Assembly (NCBI GenBank): GCA_020629055.1
Contig: JAHDEB010000004.1
Coordinates: forward strand, 1 to 64,000
DNA from: Chloroflexota bacterium
Lineage (GTDB): Bacteria; Chloroflexota; Anaerolineae; Promineifilales; Promineifilaceae
DNA length: 64,000 nt
Direction of reading: 5' to 3'
In this document: piece by piece, positions 1-11,221 of the stretch
Layout: every line of letters begins with the position of its first letter
Numbering within the stretch: the first letter of the stretch is position 1
Made by a program: the position numbers and the translations under genes
Notes under the pieces: model-generated
Told to the model about the DNA's origin: nothing
The model's input: only the letters and a program-made list of their open reading frames with translations
Database searches by the model: none

Positions 1-393
1 TTCGCCAGCGATCTAGCCGACTTACCCCCTCGGCCGGTTCCCCCCACCCCGCCCAGTGATGACCCCGAAGCCGGTGCGAAAATACGGCTCAACATCCCAC
101 TTGATTCCAATTTAGCTCATGTAGATAGTGAAACATGGACACAGGTGCAATGGAGAGATGCCGATGGCCATTGGCACGATGTTACCGGTTGGCGAGGCAC
201 ACTTTACTTCAACCCACAGCTTAATCAATGGGAAACTGAATGGTGGGTCGATCAAGAACATTTTGGAACCGGCCCTTACAAATGGGTTGTTGAACTAAAA
301 AGCAAACACCTCGAAACAGAACCTTTCCACCTCTCATTGAAAGGGATGTCGCGACTAAACTTACAAATTTCCTCGCTAAACATTAAAGAGTAA
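1..393 (+). CDS. C-terminal part of a secreted-type protein with a Trp-rich domain (5' truncated by window edge)
   Basis: Frame 1 is open from base 1 through the listed ORF (145..393). Contains WTQVQWRDADGHWHDVTGWRGTLYF...EWWVDQEHFGTGPYKWVVE, matching a domain in the 8825..11065 product. Confidence 0.75.
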   Translation, partial: FASDLADLPPRPVPPTPPSDDPEAGAKIRLNIPLDSNLAHVDSETWTQVQWRDADGHWHDVTGWRGTLYFNPQLNQWETEWWVDQEHFGTGPYKWVVELKSKHLETEPFHLSLKGMSRLNLQISSLNIKE

Positions 394-1066
394 AAGTTCG
401 AACGATTTTATAACTGAGCCAAAATAAATGTATTTAGTCACTAATTGGCGACAATAGCGACTTAAGTTAACAGCGGTTGTAAAAATTTCTTTGTTCAAAA
501 GAAGTGTTAGATAAAAAAGTCATGCATAGTACTGGTGTACTATATGTCTAACTGTTAAAATTTAAGCGAAGAATCCTTCAAAATCTAGTTTTCTGCAGTT
601 TACCCTCTGTATTTACCTAGATAAGGTCAATTAAAAACATCTTGGAGCCAGTCTACCGCCACTTTTCATCGAATGAATCCTTTCGACATTAAGCCGATTG
701 GATTCAATGCAAATATATGCTTTTAACCATTGCTGCACCTAAATGATGCATTTAAGCAGGTGGGTTTTAAGTGGTTACCAGACCTGTCTCGTAAAGCAGT
801 CGAACTTTATATAGGGATGTTCCAAATACTCTCCCAATCGTGTTAAGTTTTTTCGTAAGATAGGAATGAAACAATAAAAAAATTACGCTAACACCCATAT
901 AGATAAAACAACGAGAACCTTTTGAAGTTGTACAGAGAAAGTTTCTTAGATTAAGCAAATCGTGTGCCAGAAAAAGGAAGATTAAGAGTCGACATTAAGG
1001 TCAGTTCGTACTGTTAAAGAAGAGCATAAACAGTACACGTGCAAGTGCAGAACAAGGAAGAAAACA

Positions 1067-4000
1067 ATGAACGTCACGCAACATAAATTTATAGCTAGCA
1101 GCTTCTTATTTAGCACCATTTTAATGGTGACTATGTTTTTGCTGCTTCAAGCAAACCCGGTGCAAAGCGCCCCTTTCGCAACCGAAATAAGCATTGGCGA
1201 CGCAGCCTTGGTGGAGGCGGATACCGGCACAAGTCTGATGACGTTTACGATTTCACGTACGGGTGACACAACTGGCCCATCAACCGTTGATGTAGATTCT
1301 GTTGACATCACTGCGCTAGCAGGTGACGATTTTACTGCCCTAAATGAAACGGTTGTTTTCGCCATCGGTGAAGAGGCAAAAACCGTCTCTGTTGAAATTA
1401 TCGGGGAGACCTTGGTCGAATTAAATGAATCTTTCGCACTTGTATTAAGTAACCCAACAGGCGCCACTTTAGGGACAGCTTTTTCAGGCATGGGCTCTAT
1501 CGTCGATAATGATAAATCTGAGGTTTCTATTTCAGCTGCCTCATCTGCTGAAGAAAATAGTGGAGAAGTCACGTTTGAAGTTGTGATGACAAATCCCGTT
1601 GATGCAGATATTGAAATCGATATTGCAACATCACCTGACACAGCAAATAGCACAGCCACTGATGACTATACAGAAATCGCTACTACTTTGACTTTTACAA
1701 GTGGGGAGACAAGCAAAGAAGTAACTGTCTCAATTAGCGACGATACGATTTTAGAAGATGATGAAACCTTTGAAATCGAAATCAGCAATTTAGATGATGC
1801 CGGCCGCTTAGTTGGCTTAAGCGCAGCCGATACGGGAATCGGTACGATTTTAAATGATGACTCAGCCAAATTCTCGATCTCATCCAGTTCAGAAACAGCC
1901 GAAAGTGGAACCCGCGAATATATTGTAGAGCTTGATGGTGATATCCAAGGCGGGGCAACGATTTCTTACACCGTAGTGGATGGAACAACATCGGCCGCTG
2001 ATTATTCCCCAGGGTCGGGCACAATTATCTTTGATGGTGATTCAGGTGAAACACAAACGATCAGCATCGATATTGCGAATGACACCGATGTTGAAATTGA
2101 CGAAACATTCGAGCTAAAACTTGGCGTCCTGTCAGCACCTGGTACCGCAGCCGATATTACATTACCGATACCGCTAGAAGAGAGCATTGTTGATGATGAC
2201 TCCGCCACGATTCAACTACTAGGCGATCCGGATGGTCTGATCCAAAACGAAGACCAAGGTCCTGATAGTGATGTCCCCTCTTCCTTCCAATTTACCGTCC
2301 AAGTTGACAATGCGGTAGAAGGCGGCTTTACGGTACCGATTTTGATTAGTCGCCAAAGTGGATCAGATGAATTGGGAATAGATTATACCGTTAATAAAAC
2401 TTCGCTTATCTTTGCAGGAAACGAGGATGAAGAACAAACATTTACTGTGTTTAGCGTAGTCGATTCCATCGTTGAACCAGATGAAAGTTTTGAAGTGACC
2501 TTGGGAGATCCGGTACCTACCTTTGGTGGTGCCATAACAAAAGACGGTATCCCGAAAATATTTACCATCAAGAATGATGACATCGCAAAAATAGACATCG
2601 ATGCTGTCCCATCTCAAGCGGAGGGAACAGGGGTAGCAGGGACGAGCACCGATTACCTGTTTAATGTTTCGGTAGACAAGGCGGTTGAGGGCGGATTTAA
2701 CGTTTCCTACAAAACAATTGATGGCACCGCTATTGCGGCCGATGGTGACTATGCCCACGTTGAATCTGAAGTAGAGTTTGAAGGAACCTTAAATGAGGTT
2801 CAACAGATTGCCGTTAAAATTGCCGCTGACAAAATTGTTGAATTAGACGAACAATTTGAAGTTAAGTTAAGCACTATTCAAGACGAAGCCAATAACAATC
2901 TTTCCAGTCGAATCGAATTTTTCGATGATGACCAAGATGGAAAGATTATTAATGATGACAAGGCACGCATTAGCCTTTCTTTTGAGGGATTAACCTACGA
3001 CGAAACCAATCAACTTGTAAAGGTAAATGAAGGCGATAGCGGCAGTCAAACCTACACAGTTAAAGTGACACTTTTAGAAGATGTTCAAGATGGGTTCTCA
3101 ATCGATTATTCACTTGCAGGCGGAACGGCCGCAGCCGGTAGCGACTATGAAAGCAATTCTGGAACTCTAGATTTTATCGGTAATGGGACACTGCTTGAAG
3201 AAAGATCATTTGAAATTGTTGTAAATGGAGACACTTCCGAAGAGCAAAACGAAAACTTCCTCGTTGCTTTAGAGAATTTTACGAACACAAATATTCCAGA
3301 AGAAGATTTCATCTTCTTGCGAAACCCAACCACATTTGAAATTACAAACGATGACGGAACAATCATCAATATATCAGCAGAATCTGAAACGGTCCTTGAA
3401 GGGGATACAGATGTCGTCTTTACAGTCGAATTAGACGATTCAAGTTTTGAAACAATTACAGTTGATTATGAAGTCAAAGGAATCTCAGCAACCCCAAATA
3501 GCGACTTTGGAGCCCAAACCGGGACATTAACCTTTGAAGCAAACGAGACAGTCAAAAACATATCTGTTTCGATCTTAGACGACCTCCTCAGCGAAGATGA
3601 TGAGACGCTGGTAGTTGAAATTAGCAATCCAACCAATGCGACTGTTGGCAGCAGCAGCGAAGCTATCTTGACAATCGTCGATAATGATGGGCTCCCTTCA
3701 ATTAGTTTTGGGGCAATGGAATCAACTGTCTCAGAAAGTGATGTCTCTATTCCGGTCACAGTAACCCTTAATCGAGTCTCCAGCCGCCCAATCTCAGTGA
3801 CCATTAGCACTCATGCAGGCACTGCCACGGCAACCGATGATTTCGAAACGCTTAGTCAAGTGGTTGTTTTCCCCGCTGGAACATTGATACAAACCGTTCT
3901 GATTAAACCGGTAGATGATTCCTTGTATGAACACAACGAAACATTTTCTTTGAGTATGAGCGACTTTGTTAATGGTGATCCGGGAACAACAACAGAAGCG

Positions 4001-4849
4001 ACGATAACAATCGAAGATAACGATGTTGCCCCTCTTATTTCAATATCAGATGTCACTGCAAACGAGTCAGATGAGCTAGCAACGATGTCATTTGAAGTTT
4101 CACTAAGCAAGGTGGCTGGGGTCGATATTTCAGTTTCATTTGCGACACAAGACGGCTCTGCAAAAGCGGATGATGGAGACTATCAAACTGCAGCAGGCAG
4201 AGTGGTCATCCCGGCCGGTGATCTTAGCCAAAGCATCGACATTTCGATTAATGGCGATCAGAAGGGTGAAGGAGATGAATACTTTGAAGTTATTTTATCT
4301 GCCCCAAGTGATGGAGAAATCAATCCGATTGCAGGTGCAAATATCGGTACCGGCACCCTTAGAAACGATGACGTTTTCCAAGTTTACCAACCAAGATTAA
4401 CCAATGGTCGCATCAATGCCCCAGACCTTGTTCCCACCTCAATCGAGGTTGTAGACGGCCGCCTATCGATTACTTTTTATAACAATGGACCACGGGCGGT
4501 TGAAAACGCATTCTGGGTTGATCTATTCGTAGACCCAACCGTTCTACCTACAAAACCAAACCATACAATCGACACCCTAACCGAATTAGGACTGGTTTGG
4601 TTGATCAGCGGGGACATTTTGCCAATTCCGCCACGCTCATCCGTCACAATTTCATATGGTGATGCCTATTTCCGACCAGCTGAATCAAACTTCTCTGGCA
4701 ACATACCGGCCGGAACACTTGTCGTTGTCCATATAGACTCTGGTGCAACTGCAGATTACGCAGCCATTAACGAGACTCATGAGCAAAACAACGGCATCTA
4801 CAACAACATTTTGACCGTCACAACAACAGACGATGTCGTTATTCGTTAA
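1067..4849 (+). CDS. Large secreted Calx-beta repeat protein with C-terminal CARDB-like domain
   Basis: N-terminal signal peptide; many repeats of ~110 aa ending in NDD/DND with GTA...DY/F and E.DE.F motifs typical of Calx-beta; C-term PDLVPTSIEVVDGRLSITFYNNGPRAVENAFWVDLFVD. RBS-like aaggaag upstream. Confidence 0.9.
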   Translation: MNVTQHKFIASSFLFSTILMVTMFLLLQANPVQSAPFATEISIGDAALVEADTGTSLMTFTISRTGDTTGPSTVDVDSVDITALAGDDFTALNETVVFAIGEEAKTVSVEIIGETLVELNESFALVLSNPTGATLGTAFSGMGSIVDNDKSEVSISAASSAEENSGEVTFEVVMTNPVDADIEIDIATSPDTANSTATDDYTEIATTLTFTSGETSKEVTVSISDDTILEDDETFEIEISNLDDAGRLVGLSAADTGIGTILNDDSAKFSISSSSETAESGTREYIVELDGDIQGGATISYTVVDGTTSAADYSPGSGTIIFDGDSGETQTISIDIANDTDVEIDETFELKLGVLSAPGTAADITLPIPLEESIVDDDSATIQLLGDPDGLIQNEDQGPDSDVPSSFQFTVQVDNAVEGGFTVPILISRQSGSDELGIDYTVNKTSLIFAGNEDEEQTFTVFSVVDSIVEPDESFEVTLGDPVPTFGGAITKDGIPKIFTIKNDDIAKIDIDAVPSQAEGTGVAGTSTDYLFNVSVDKAVEGGFNVSYKTIDGTAIAADGDYAHVESEVEFEGTLNEVQQIAVKIAADKIVELDEQFEVKLSTIQDEANNNLSSRIEFFDDDQDGKIINDDKARISLSFEGLTYDETNQLVKVNEGDSGSQTYTVKVTLLEDVQDGFSIDYSLAGGTAAAGSDYESNSGTLDFIGNGTLLEERSFEIVVNGDTSEEQNENFLVALENFTNTNIPEEDFIFLRNPTTFEITNDDGTIINISAESETVLEGDTDVVFTVELDDSSFETITVDYEVKGISATPNSDFGAQTGTLTFEANETVKNISVSILDDLLSEDDETLVVEISNPTNATVGSSSEAILTIVDNDGLPSISFGAMESTVSESDVSIPVTVTLNRVSSRPISVTISTHAGTATATDDFETLSQVVVFPAGTLIQTVLIKPVDDSLYEHNETFSLSMSDFVNGDPGTTTEATITIEDNDVAPLISISDVTANESDELATMSFEVSLSKVAGVDISVSFATQDGSAKADDGDYQTAAGRVVIPAGDLSQSIDISINGDQKGEGDEYFEVILSAPSDGEINPIAGANIGTGTLRNDDVFQVYQPRLTNGRINAPDLVPTSIEVVDGRLSITFYNNGPRAVENAFWVDLFVDPTVLPTKPNHTIDTLTELGLVWLISGDILPIPPRSSVTISYGDAYFRPAESNFSGNIPAGTLVVVHIDSGATADYAAINETHEQNNGIYNNILTVTTTDDVVIR

Positions 4850-4887
4850 TTTTTTTTTGGCCACCATTGATTGGTGACCAAAAAACA
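4849..4887. terminator. Stem-loop flanked by T and A tracts after the Calx-beta gene
   Basis: TTTTTTTTGGCCACCATTGATTGGTGACCAAAAAAC inverted repeat directly after the stop codon. Confidence 0.6.
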
Positions 4888-5241
4888 ATCAATAGACAAA
4901 CAATTGACGCTACCTAGGAAAAAATTCCTAGTTACCAAGTCCTCTTTTGAGAGTAGCTTATAGGAAATGCTCTTTCACGCTTCATGCTTTTCTTTGATTG
5001 CAGGCTATCAGCCTGCCTTTCATTGCAAGATCATGCGCCGTATTCTCTCCGGTTTGGGCAGCACCTAAGAGCCGAATTTTCGTAAATTGTTACTTAAGAT
5101 ACCAACTTTAGAATGATCTTAGGGTAAAAAGATAGAGGGCCTATCATGACACCAAGTCACTTTTCGTAACTGTCTGGTTTGAAAAGAATTTACTGCTATT
5201 TTCAAAACTCATTCACTGAAATAATTAAATAAAGGAAAACA

Positions 5242-8200
5242 ATGATTAAACTGAAATTAGATTCACGCTTTAAAGGGATCGGGGTCCTCGTTGCACTAAT
5301 TGCTTTACTCTTTTACTTTACTCTTTTTTATACGTTCAGCTTTGCTGTACCTGCCGATTGTGATGCGGACATCGGGACAGAGGGGGATCTAAATACTGCG
5401 ATAAGCTGTTTTAACGGAGAAACTGGACCAGGAACTACGACGCTTACTTTTACTGCTGATATTTCTCTAACTTCAAGTTCTACCGCCATTAGCAACACAA
5501 CAGGTGCCGAGCTACAAATCAATGGTGCAGATTTCACGATTGACGGCCAAAACACCTCTGGCATTCGGCCGTTAGAAATCATGACCAATACGGTGGTGCG
5601 CATTGATTCGCTTATCGTCACAAACGGCAACACCAACGGCTTAGAAGAAGACGGTGGTGGGATCCGAAATTACGGAAACCTTAGTATCTCGAACAGCCAA
5701 GTTATCAGCAACACCTCATCTGATGATGGTGGTGGGATTTATAACGGCCGGTCAGCCAGCTTATCTTTAGACACAGTTATTGTGGCAGATAATTCCGCCG
5801 CAGATGACGGTGGTGGGGTCCAAAACATCAATACGATTTCCCCCTTAACAATCGTCGATAGCTTTATCCTCCGGAACAATGCAACCCTTCTAAGCGGTGG
5901 CATCGGCACTTTAAGCCCAACCACTATTGAGCGTACAGAGATTTCAGGAAATACCGCAGGCCAAGATGGTGCAGGGGTTTACAACAATGCAACGGTTTTA
6001 ACAATTACCGACAGCTCAATCTCGGATAACACAGCAACAAGAGATGGAGGTGGCCTTTTCTCTGAAGGTGCCGCTGTTTCCAATATTTACAATTCAACGC
6101 TTGACGGCAACCAAAGTACGAACGGGGGCGGTGGAGCAGTTTATTTGCAATCGACCTCTTCTGGCTCTCTAGAAAACGTCACAATTACAGCAAATGTATC
6201 AGATGATGGCGCTATAGCTAACACAGGGTCTTTGACCTTGACCCACGCAACAATCGTTAACAACCTAGGTGCTCATGGATTAGATACATCCGGCACTGTT
6301 AAGTTAATCAACTCAATTTTGTCAGACAATGCAACATCTGACTGCTCTAAAACCGGTGCAGGCAGCATCGACACCAGCGGAAGCATCAATCTACTGAATA
6401 CAGATGATCCAACAGACAGCTGTAATGCCACCGGTGTCATTACCGGCAGCTCAAACCTACTCGCACTAGCGGATAACGGTGGATTCGGTGAAACGATGAT
6501 GCCAGATACTGGAAGTGCGGCCATAAATGCCGGCACCAACAGCTGCTCATCCAGTGACCAGCGTGGCATTGCTCGCAGTACACCGTGTGAACTAGGCGCG
6601 GTTGAAATTGTTAGCATTTCTATCGCAGATGCGTCTGTGGCAGAGGGGACTGGATCAACCCAAACTATCTCGTTCACCCTTACCCGGACAGATGCATCTG
6701 TTCCGATGTCAGTTACAGTCAATACGACTGATGATACAGCGGCCGCAGGATCTGACTATACGGCAGTCGTCAATCAGGTTGTCGGTTTCGCTGACGGTGA
6801 AACCACTCAAGAAGTTGCTGTAAGCGTGACGACTGATAATGAGCTCGAGGCAGACGAAACCTTTACTGTCACATTGAGCAGTCCGGTCAATGCGGCTTTA
6901 GCTGATGCTGTCGCAGTAGGGACAATAACCAATGACGATTTAGCCACTGTCACCCTTAGCTCAGCGGCCGCCATCGATGAAGGAGACGCCGGAACGTCAA
7001 CCTATGTCTTTACAGCAACATTAGACGTCGCTGTCAGTGGTGGGTTTGATATCGCAATTTCTGCGGCAGATGGCACAGCAACAACGGCCGACAATGACTA
7101 TTCAGCCACAGCCGGGACTCTGACTTTTGCAGGGAATGCGGCGGAAATTCAAACATTTAACGTAACTGTCAATGGCGATGAGATAACTGAAATGGATGAG
7201 ACCTTTACCGTCTCATTAGGCGCCGTTACACATCCAACACTCAGTGGCGCGATTAGTACAGATAACAGTCCAGCCACAGGCACGATTACCAACGATGACA
7301 CGGCCGAATTTGAAATCGAGGTCGGTACAAATACAGTTGGTGAGGCCGCTGGCACCTTACCAGTAACTGTCACGCTATCGAATGCAGCTGCATTTACAAC
7401 AACTGTAAATTATGCCACCAGCGACGGCACAGCAACGGCCGGTGCTGACTACGATGCCGATAGTGACACGCTAACATTTGGCCCATCCGAAACCAGCAAA
7501 ACCTTCGACATCACCATTAATGATGACACCGGAGACGAACCTGATGAATCATTCGATATCACATTATCAGGTGCAAGCGGAGCATCCTTAGGAACAACGA
7601 TTTCGCAAACGGTCAACATTATTGATGATGATGGTGCACCAACCATACAACTCGGATCGACAACCTATAATGTAGGTGAAGAAGAAGGGTCGTTAGACGT
7701 TGTCGTGAGTTTGTCGAATAGCTCCAGCAGCACAATCAGTGTCACGGTGCAATCAGGCGATATCTCAGCAACCGCTGGTGTCGACTACGATGCGGTTAAC
7801 AGCCCCCTTGTATTCGCAGCGGGTGAAATTAGCAAAACAGTTAGCATCGCGATTTCGAACGACACGATCTACGAAGGGGATGAATTATTCAGCCTAACTT
7901 TGACTGATGAAGAAAATGTCACCCTAGGTATTAACACAGCAGCTGTGGTCACCATCACCGAAGATGAAACGGCCCCTGTTCTAAGTATCGCTGACACAAG
8001 CGGATTAGAATCAAGCGGCTCACTCACATTTACAGTTAGCCTCAGTTCTCCATCCGCAGTCACAGTGACCGTTAATTACGCAACTCAAGATGGGACCGCT
8101 TCGTCGGCAAGCGGAGACTTTGATTCAACATCAGGCACTTTGACAATCGCACCGGGAGAAACCAGTGGAACCGTCAGTATAATGATCAATAACGATGAAC

Positions 8201-8352
8201 TAACAGAAGGTAGTGAATCCTTTGCTCTTCTGTTAAGCGACCCGACAGGCGCTACATTAGATCCATCACCAAGTGGTCAAAGTGGTACTGCAACAATCCT
8301 AGATGATGAATCAAACATGTTTACGATATTCCTTCCGATTATCATCAAATAG
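5242..8352 (+). CDS. Secreted right-handed beta-helix protein with Calx-beta repeats and C-terminal IFLPIIIK tail
   Basis: Signal peptide; repeated DDGGGI.N / ISNSQVISNT motifs; DQRGIARSTPCELGAVE motif; several Calx-beta repeats; RBS aaaggaaaac before ATG. Confidence 0.9.
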   Translation: MIKLKLDSRFKGIGVLVALIALLFYFTLFYTFSFAVPADCDADIGTEGDLNTAISCFNGETGPGTTTLTFTADISLTSSSTAISNTTGAELQINGADFTIDGQNTSGIRPLEIMTNTVVRIDSLIVTNGNTNGLEEDGGGIRNYGNLSISNSQVISNTSSDDGGGIYNGRSASLSLDTVIVADNSAADDGGGVQNINTISPLTIVDSFILRNNATLLSGGIGTLSPTTIERTEISGNTAGQDGAGVYNNATVLTITDSSISDNTATRDGGGLFSEGAAVSNIYNSTLDGNQSTNGGGGAVYLQSTSSGSLENVTITANVSDDGAIANTGSLTLTHATIVNNLGAHGLDTSGTVKLINSILSDNATSDCSKTGAGSIDTSGSINLLNTDDPTDSCNATGVITGSSNLLALADNGGFGETMMPDTGSAAINAGTNSCSSSDQRGIARSTPCELGAVEIVSISIADASVAEGTGSTQTISFTLTRTDASVPMSVTVNTTDDTAAAGSDYTAVVNQVVGFADGETTQEVAVSVTTDNELEADETFTVTLSSPVNAALADAVAVGTITNDDLATVTLSSAAAIDEGDAGTSTYVFTATLDVAVSGGFDIAISAADGTATTADNDYSATAGTLTFAGNAAEIQTFNVTVNGDEITEMDETFTVSLGAVTHPTLSGAISTDNSPATGTITNDDTAEFEIEVGTNTVGEAAGTLPVTVTLSNAAAFTTTVNYATSDGTATAGADYDADSDTLTFGPSETSKTFDITINDDTGDEPDESFDITLSGASGASLGTTISQTVNIIDDDGAPTIQLGSTTYNVGEEEGSLDVVVSLSNSSSSTISVTVQSGDISATAGVDYDAVNSPLVFAAGEISKTVSIAISNDTIYEGDELFSLTLTDEENVTLGINTAAVVTITEDETAPVLSIADTSGLESSGSLTFTVSLSSPSAVTVTVNYATQDGTASSASGDFDSTSGTLTIAPGETSGTVSIMINNDELTEGSESFALLLSDPTGATLDPSPSGQSGTATILDDESNMFTIFLPIIIK

Positions 8353-8440
8353 TCTCGATCTTTCTTATCAAGGCGACCTCAGTTAAAGGAGATTAAACCC
8401 TAAAAAGACTGAGGCCCTTAGTTGAACGAAACACAGCAGA

Positions 8441-8478
8441 AAGCTGAGTTGGCGAAATGGCCAACTCAGCTTTTTTTG
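8441..8478 (+). terminator. Rho-independent terminator
   Basis: AAGCTGAGTTGGC-GAAAT-GGCCAACTCAGC followed by TTTTTTT. Confidence 0.85.
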
Positions 8479-8824
8479 TTTAATCAAAACGATTTTTGAG
8501 CCCAAATCCCCGTTAAAACCCTTCTTTTTCTCCATTTTATTTTTCACGTCGCCTATCACAGCTTGTAAAAAGTATTACAAGTCGCAAGTTAATTGCGCCT
8601 AAATTGTCTGCCCAATACGAAGTTTAATAGAACCAATATCCTAATCGCCAATGGGGCTGAAGGATATCTTAACGATCTAATGCTCATCCACGTTGAAAAT
8701 AGTTCAAAGATTGAAACAGACAATGTTTCAGCTTGAAAATTTTCACCTTACTAACCTAATCAATTTCCTCTTCATCACTCAACTCATCAATCCTGCTGGC
8801 GGAAATTCTTAGCAACTTACGCTG

Positions 8825-11065
8825 ATGAAAACTAAACCTTCTTCAACTTTCTATCTTTTAATTGGGCTTTTCATTTCACTTCTGGCCATTGGTACCGTGA
8901 CCGTTTTTGGCAACAGTAGCCAATCCAATGTTTCCCGGTTTGTCACCTCAGACCCAAATGTGAATGGGGGTAAAATTATTCTGCATGTCAATTTAGATCA
9001 ATCGATTCCAGCCAATCTAAACCAACAAAGTTGGGCTGTTGTTCAATGGAAAACGGCAGATGGCAGATGGCTTGATGTTCAAGGTTGGCAGGGCAGTTTT
9101 CATCCTAGCACCACACAAAATGCCCTCTATTCTGAATGGTGGGTAGGGAGAGACATTCTAGGAAAAGGGCCATTTCGATGGGTCATTTTCTCCGACAGCA
9201 GCCGCAAAGAATGGCTAACAACGACTCAAACATTTAACCTACCCGCGCAAAACCATGAGATCCTAACCATTTACCCGAAATTTTCTGCACCAAAACCAAC
9301 CGTTATTGCGACCAGTCGATCTCAAGCACAAGCCTTGCCGGCCGCGACAAAAGCCGCCACCAACGTGCCCACCATCATGCCTGAACCAACTTTAACCGCC
9401 ACGGTACTGCCCACGGTTGAACCAACCCAAGTATCAACAACAACTTTGGTCTTAGAACCTACAGTAGTAGCGGCCGCAGATGTCACGGATACCGCTCAAG
9501 CCGATGAAACGAATGCGGACGACGCAACTGATGAAGACAGCAATCTTGCAGCGAGTGAGGCCGATGACTTAACCTTTTTCGTGTCACCATTCGGAGATAA
9601 TTCAGACGGGTTAAGTTGGGAAACCGCATGGAGTGAATTGGATCAAATCGGTTGGGATGTCATTAATCCAGGCGCGACTATCTTTTTAGACGGTGGGGCT
9701 TCTATCGATACCCCGGCCGTTTATAAAACCGCCCTAATTCCACAGAAAAGTGGCAAGGGCAATAACCCGATCCTGATTCAACTCTCCGATGAAAGTGGCC
9801 ATGATGCACAGGCGATTTTCTACGGGGGTAACAGCATCCCGCTACCGGAATGTGGTGCAGCAAGCTGGGATAGCAGTGAACATGATTCAGCGGGAGAATC
9901 AGCCATCAAACTCGAAAATGGTGTTTCAAATATTATCATCGACGGCCGTAAACGTGGTGGAATCCAAATTCATGGTTGGGCCAAACATGGTATCGAATTC
10001 GACCCAGACCGATCTGACAACGGGGAAGATGACAATACAAAAAATATCACTCTGCAATACATGGAAATTTATAACAATGGGGGAATTGAAATAAAAGATG
10101 ATGGGGATTCTGAAGGTCTTTATTACCCCTATCATGCAGGGTCTGGCATTCGGCTATCTGGTATTGGGCATATTTTCCGGTATCTAGAGATCCATGACAA
10201 TGCTGCAGATGCAATCCAATCTAGTTTTACAGACCCATCTTCAGGGGTGTTTAACAATATGGACAAATTTACTCTAACGAATTCTTGGTTATACAATCAA
10301 CGTGCCCATTCAGGCATTGACAATAGCCCTGCCGGAGAAATTTGTACTTTAGACAATCAAGAAGGCTGTGATGAGTTGGGAGCACCTCAGATGAGTGCTG
10401 ATTACCTTAACTACCCAGACTTCCCCAAAGATCGTAGAGAAAGCTTTAACTGGTGTACTCACAATGATGGGATTCAAATCTACAGTGCCAATGATCTGAA
10501 TAAAATGACCATCAAACGTAGCATCATCGGGCCAAACCTAATGAATGCATTGCTCCTTGGGGACCGAACAAGCGATACAACGACAGCTTGGGTCAACAAT
10601 CTAAATATACAGGATGTTGTGGTCACACGGTTTTCCCATACGGCACTTGGGATGAAGAGCCCCCCTGCACAAGCTGGCCAAAATTGGGATATCAACAATA
10701 TCACGATATATGGTCATTTCAGCAACACGCTAAAAGGGACTCTGAACCTTAATTCCACGGCGACCGAAACTGAGCATTCAATTCGGAATTCAACCATGAT
10801 GTTTGGTCAAACAGAATTTCCAAATGGAAACATTCAGTTTGAAAATAATTGCGAGTTCAGCCTATATTCCGGTTCAATCGGGGGTATCTTTGAAGACCCC
10901 GAATTCGCCTATACGGCCGAAGCCGATGTGTTTGAAAATGACCTTTCTGTCGATTTTGCCACGGTGTTTAGAGATGATTACACACCACAAAATTCGAAAT
11001 GCTTAACGTCAGCCTCACGGACGACATCTGTTGATGTGTTATTATCTACATTTGATTCACAATGA
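8825..11065 (+). CDS. Secreted protein: Trp-rich domain, Pro/Thr linker, parallel beta-helix-like region
   Basis: Signal peptide; WAVVQWKTADGRWLDVQGWQGSF...EWWVGRDILGKGPFRWVI domain shared with the first partial CDS; then FVSPFGDNSDGLSWETAWS and beta-helix style repeats. Confidence 0.85.
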   Translation: MKTKPSSTFYLLIGLFISLLAIGTVTVFGNSSQSNVSRFVTSDPNVNGGKIILHVNLDQSIPANLNQQSWAVVQWKTADGRWLDVQGWQGSFHPSTTQNALYSEWWVGRDILGKGPFRWVIFSDSSRKEWLTTTQTFNLPAQNHEILTIYPKFSAPKPTVIATSRSQAQALPAATKAATNVPTIMPEPTLTATVLPTVEPTQVSTTTLVLEPTVVAAADVTDTAQADETNADDATDEDSNLAASEADDLTFFVSPFGDNSDGLSWETAWSELDQIGWDVINPGATIFLDGGASIDTPAVYKTALIPQKSGKGNNPILIQLSDESGHDAQAIFYGGNSIPLPECGAASWDSSEHDSAGESAIKLENGVSNIIIDGRKRGGIQIHGWAKHGIEFDPDRSDNGEDDNTKNITLQYMEIYNNGGIEIKDDGDSEGLYYPYHAGSGIRLSGIGHIFRYLEIHDNAADAIQSSFTDPSSGVFNNMDKFTLTNSWLYNQRAHSGIDNSPAGEICTLDNQEGCDELGAPQMSADYLNYPDFPKDRRESFNWCTHNDGIQIYSANDLNKMTIKRSIIGPNLMNALLLGDRTSDTTTAWVNNLNIQDVVVTRFSHTALGMKSPPAQAGQNWDINNITIYGHFSNTLKGTLNLNSTATETEHSIRNSTMMFGQTEFPNGNIQFENNCEFSLYSGSIGGIFEDPEFAYTAEADVFENDLSVDFATVFRDDYTPQNSKCLTSASRTTSVDVLLSTFDSQ

Positions 11066-11221
11066 TTCAAACTAAGAAATAACATCAACGAAATAATTTC
11101 GAATATAATTGATACCTATACCGTATTAGCTTACCTGTAATTATTTTTCATTTGCAAACTAAAATTCTTGATTTACAGTTTGGAAATGAAAGTGTCGCAA
11201 TCGTCAAAAAGGAAAAACAAG

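Noticed and set aside
767-958. Short minus-strand ORF in the AT-rich 394-1066 gap
   Set aside because: 63 aa, no RBS or domain evidence.
1147-4110. Long minus-strand ORFs inside the Calx-beta gene (e.g. 1147..1659, 2363..2758, 3466..3810)
   Set aside because: Antisense shadows of a repetitive, strongly coding plus-strand gene; Ser/Val-rich low-complexity translations with no family features.
5328-8063. Minus-strand ORFs inside 5242..8352
   Set aside because: Same antisense artefact of repetitive coding sequence.
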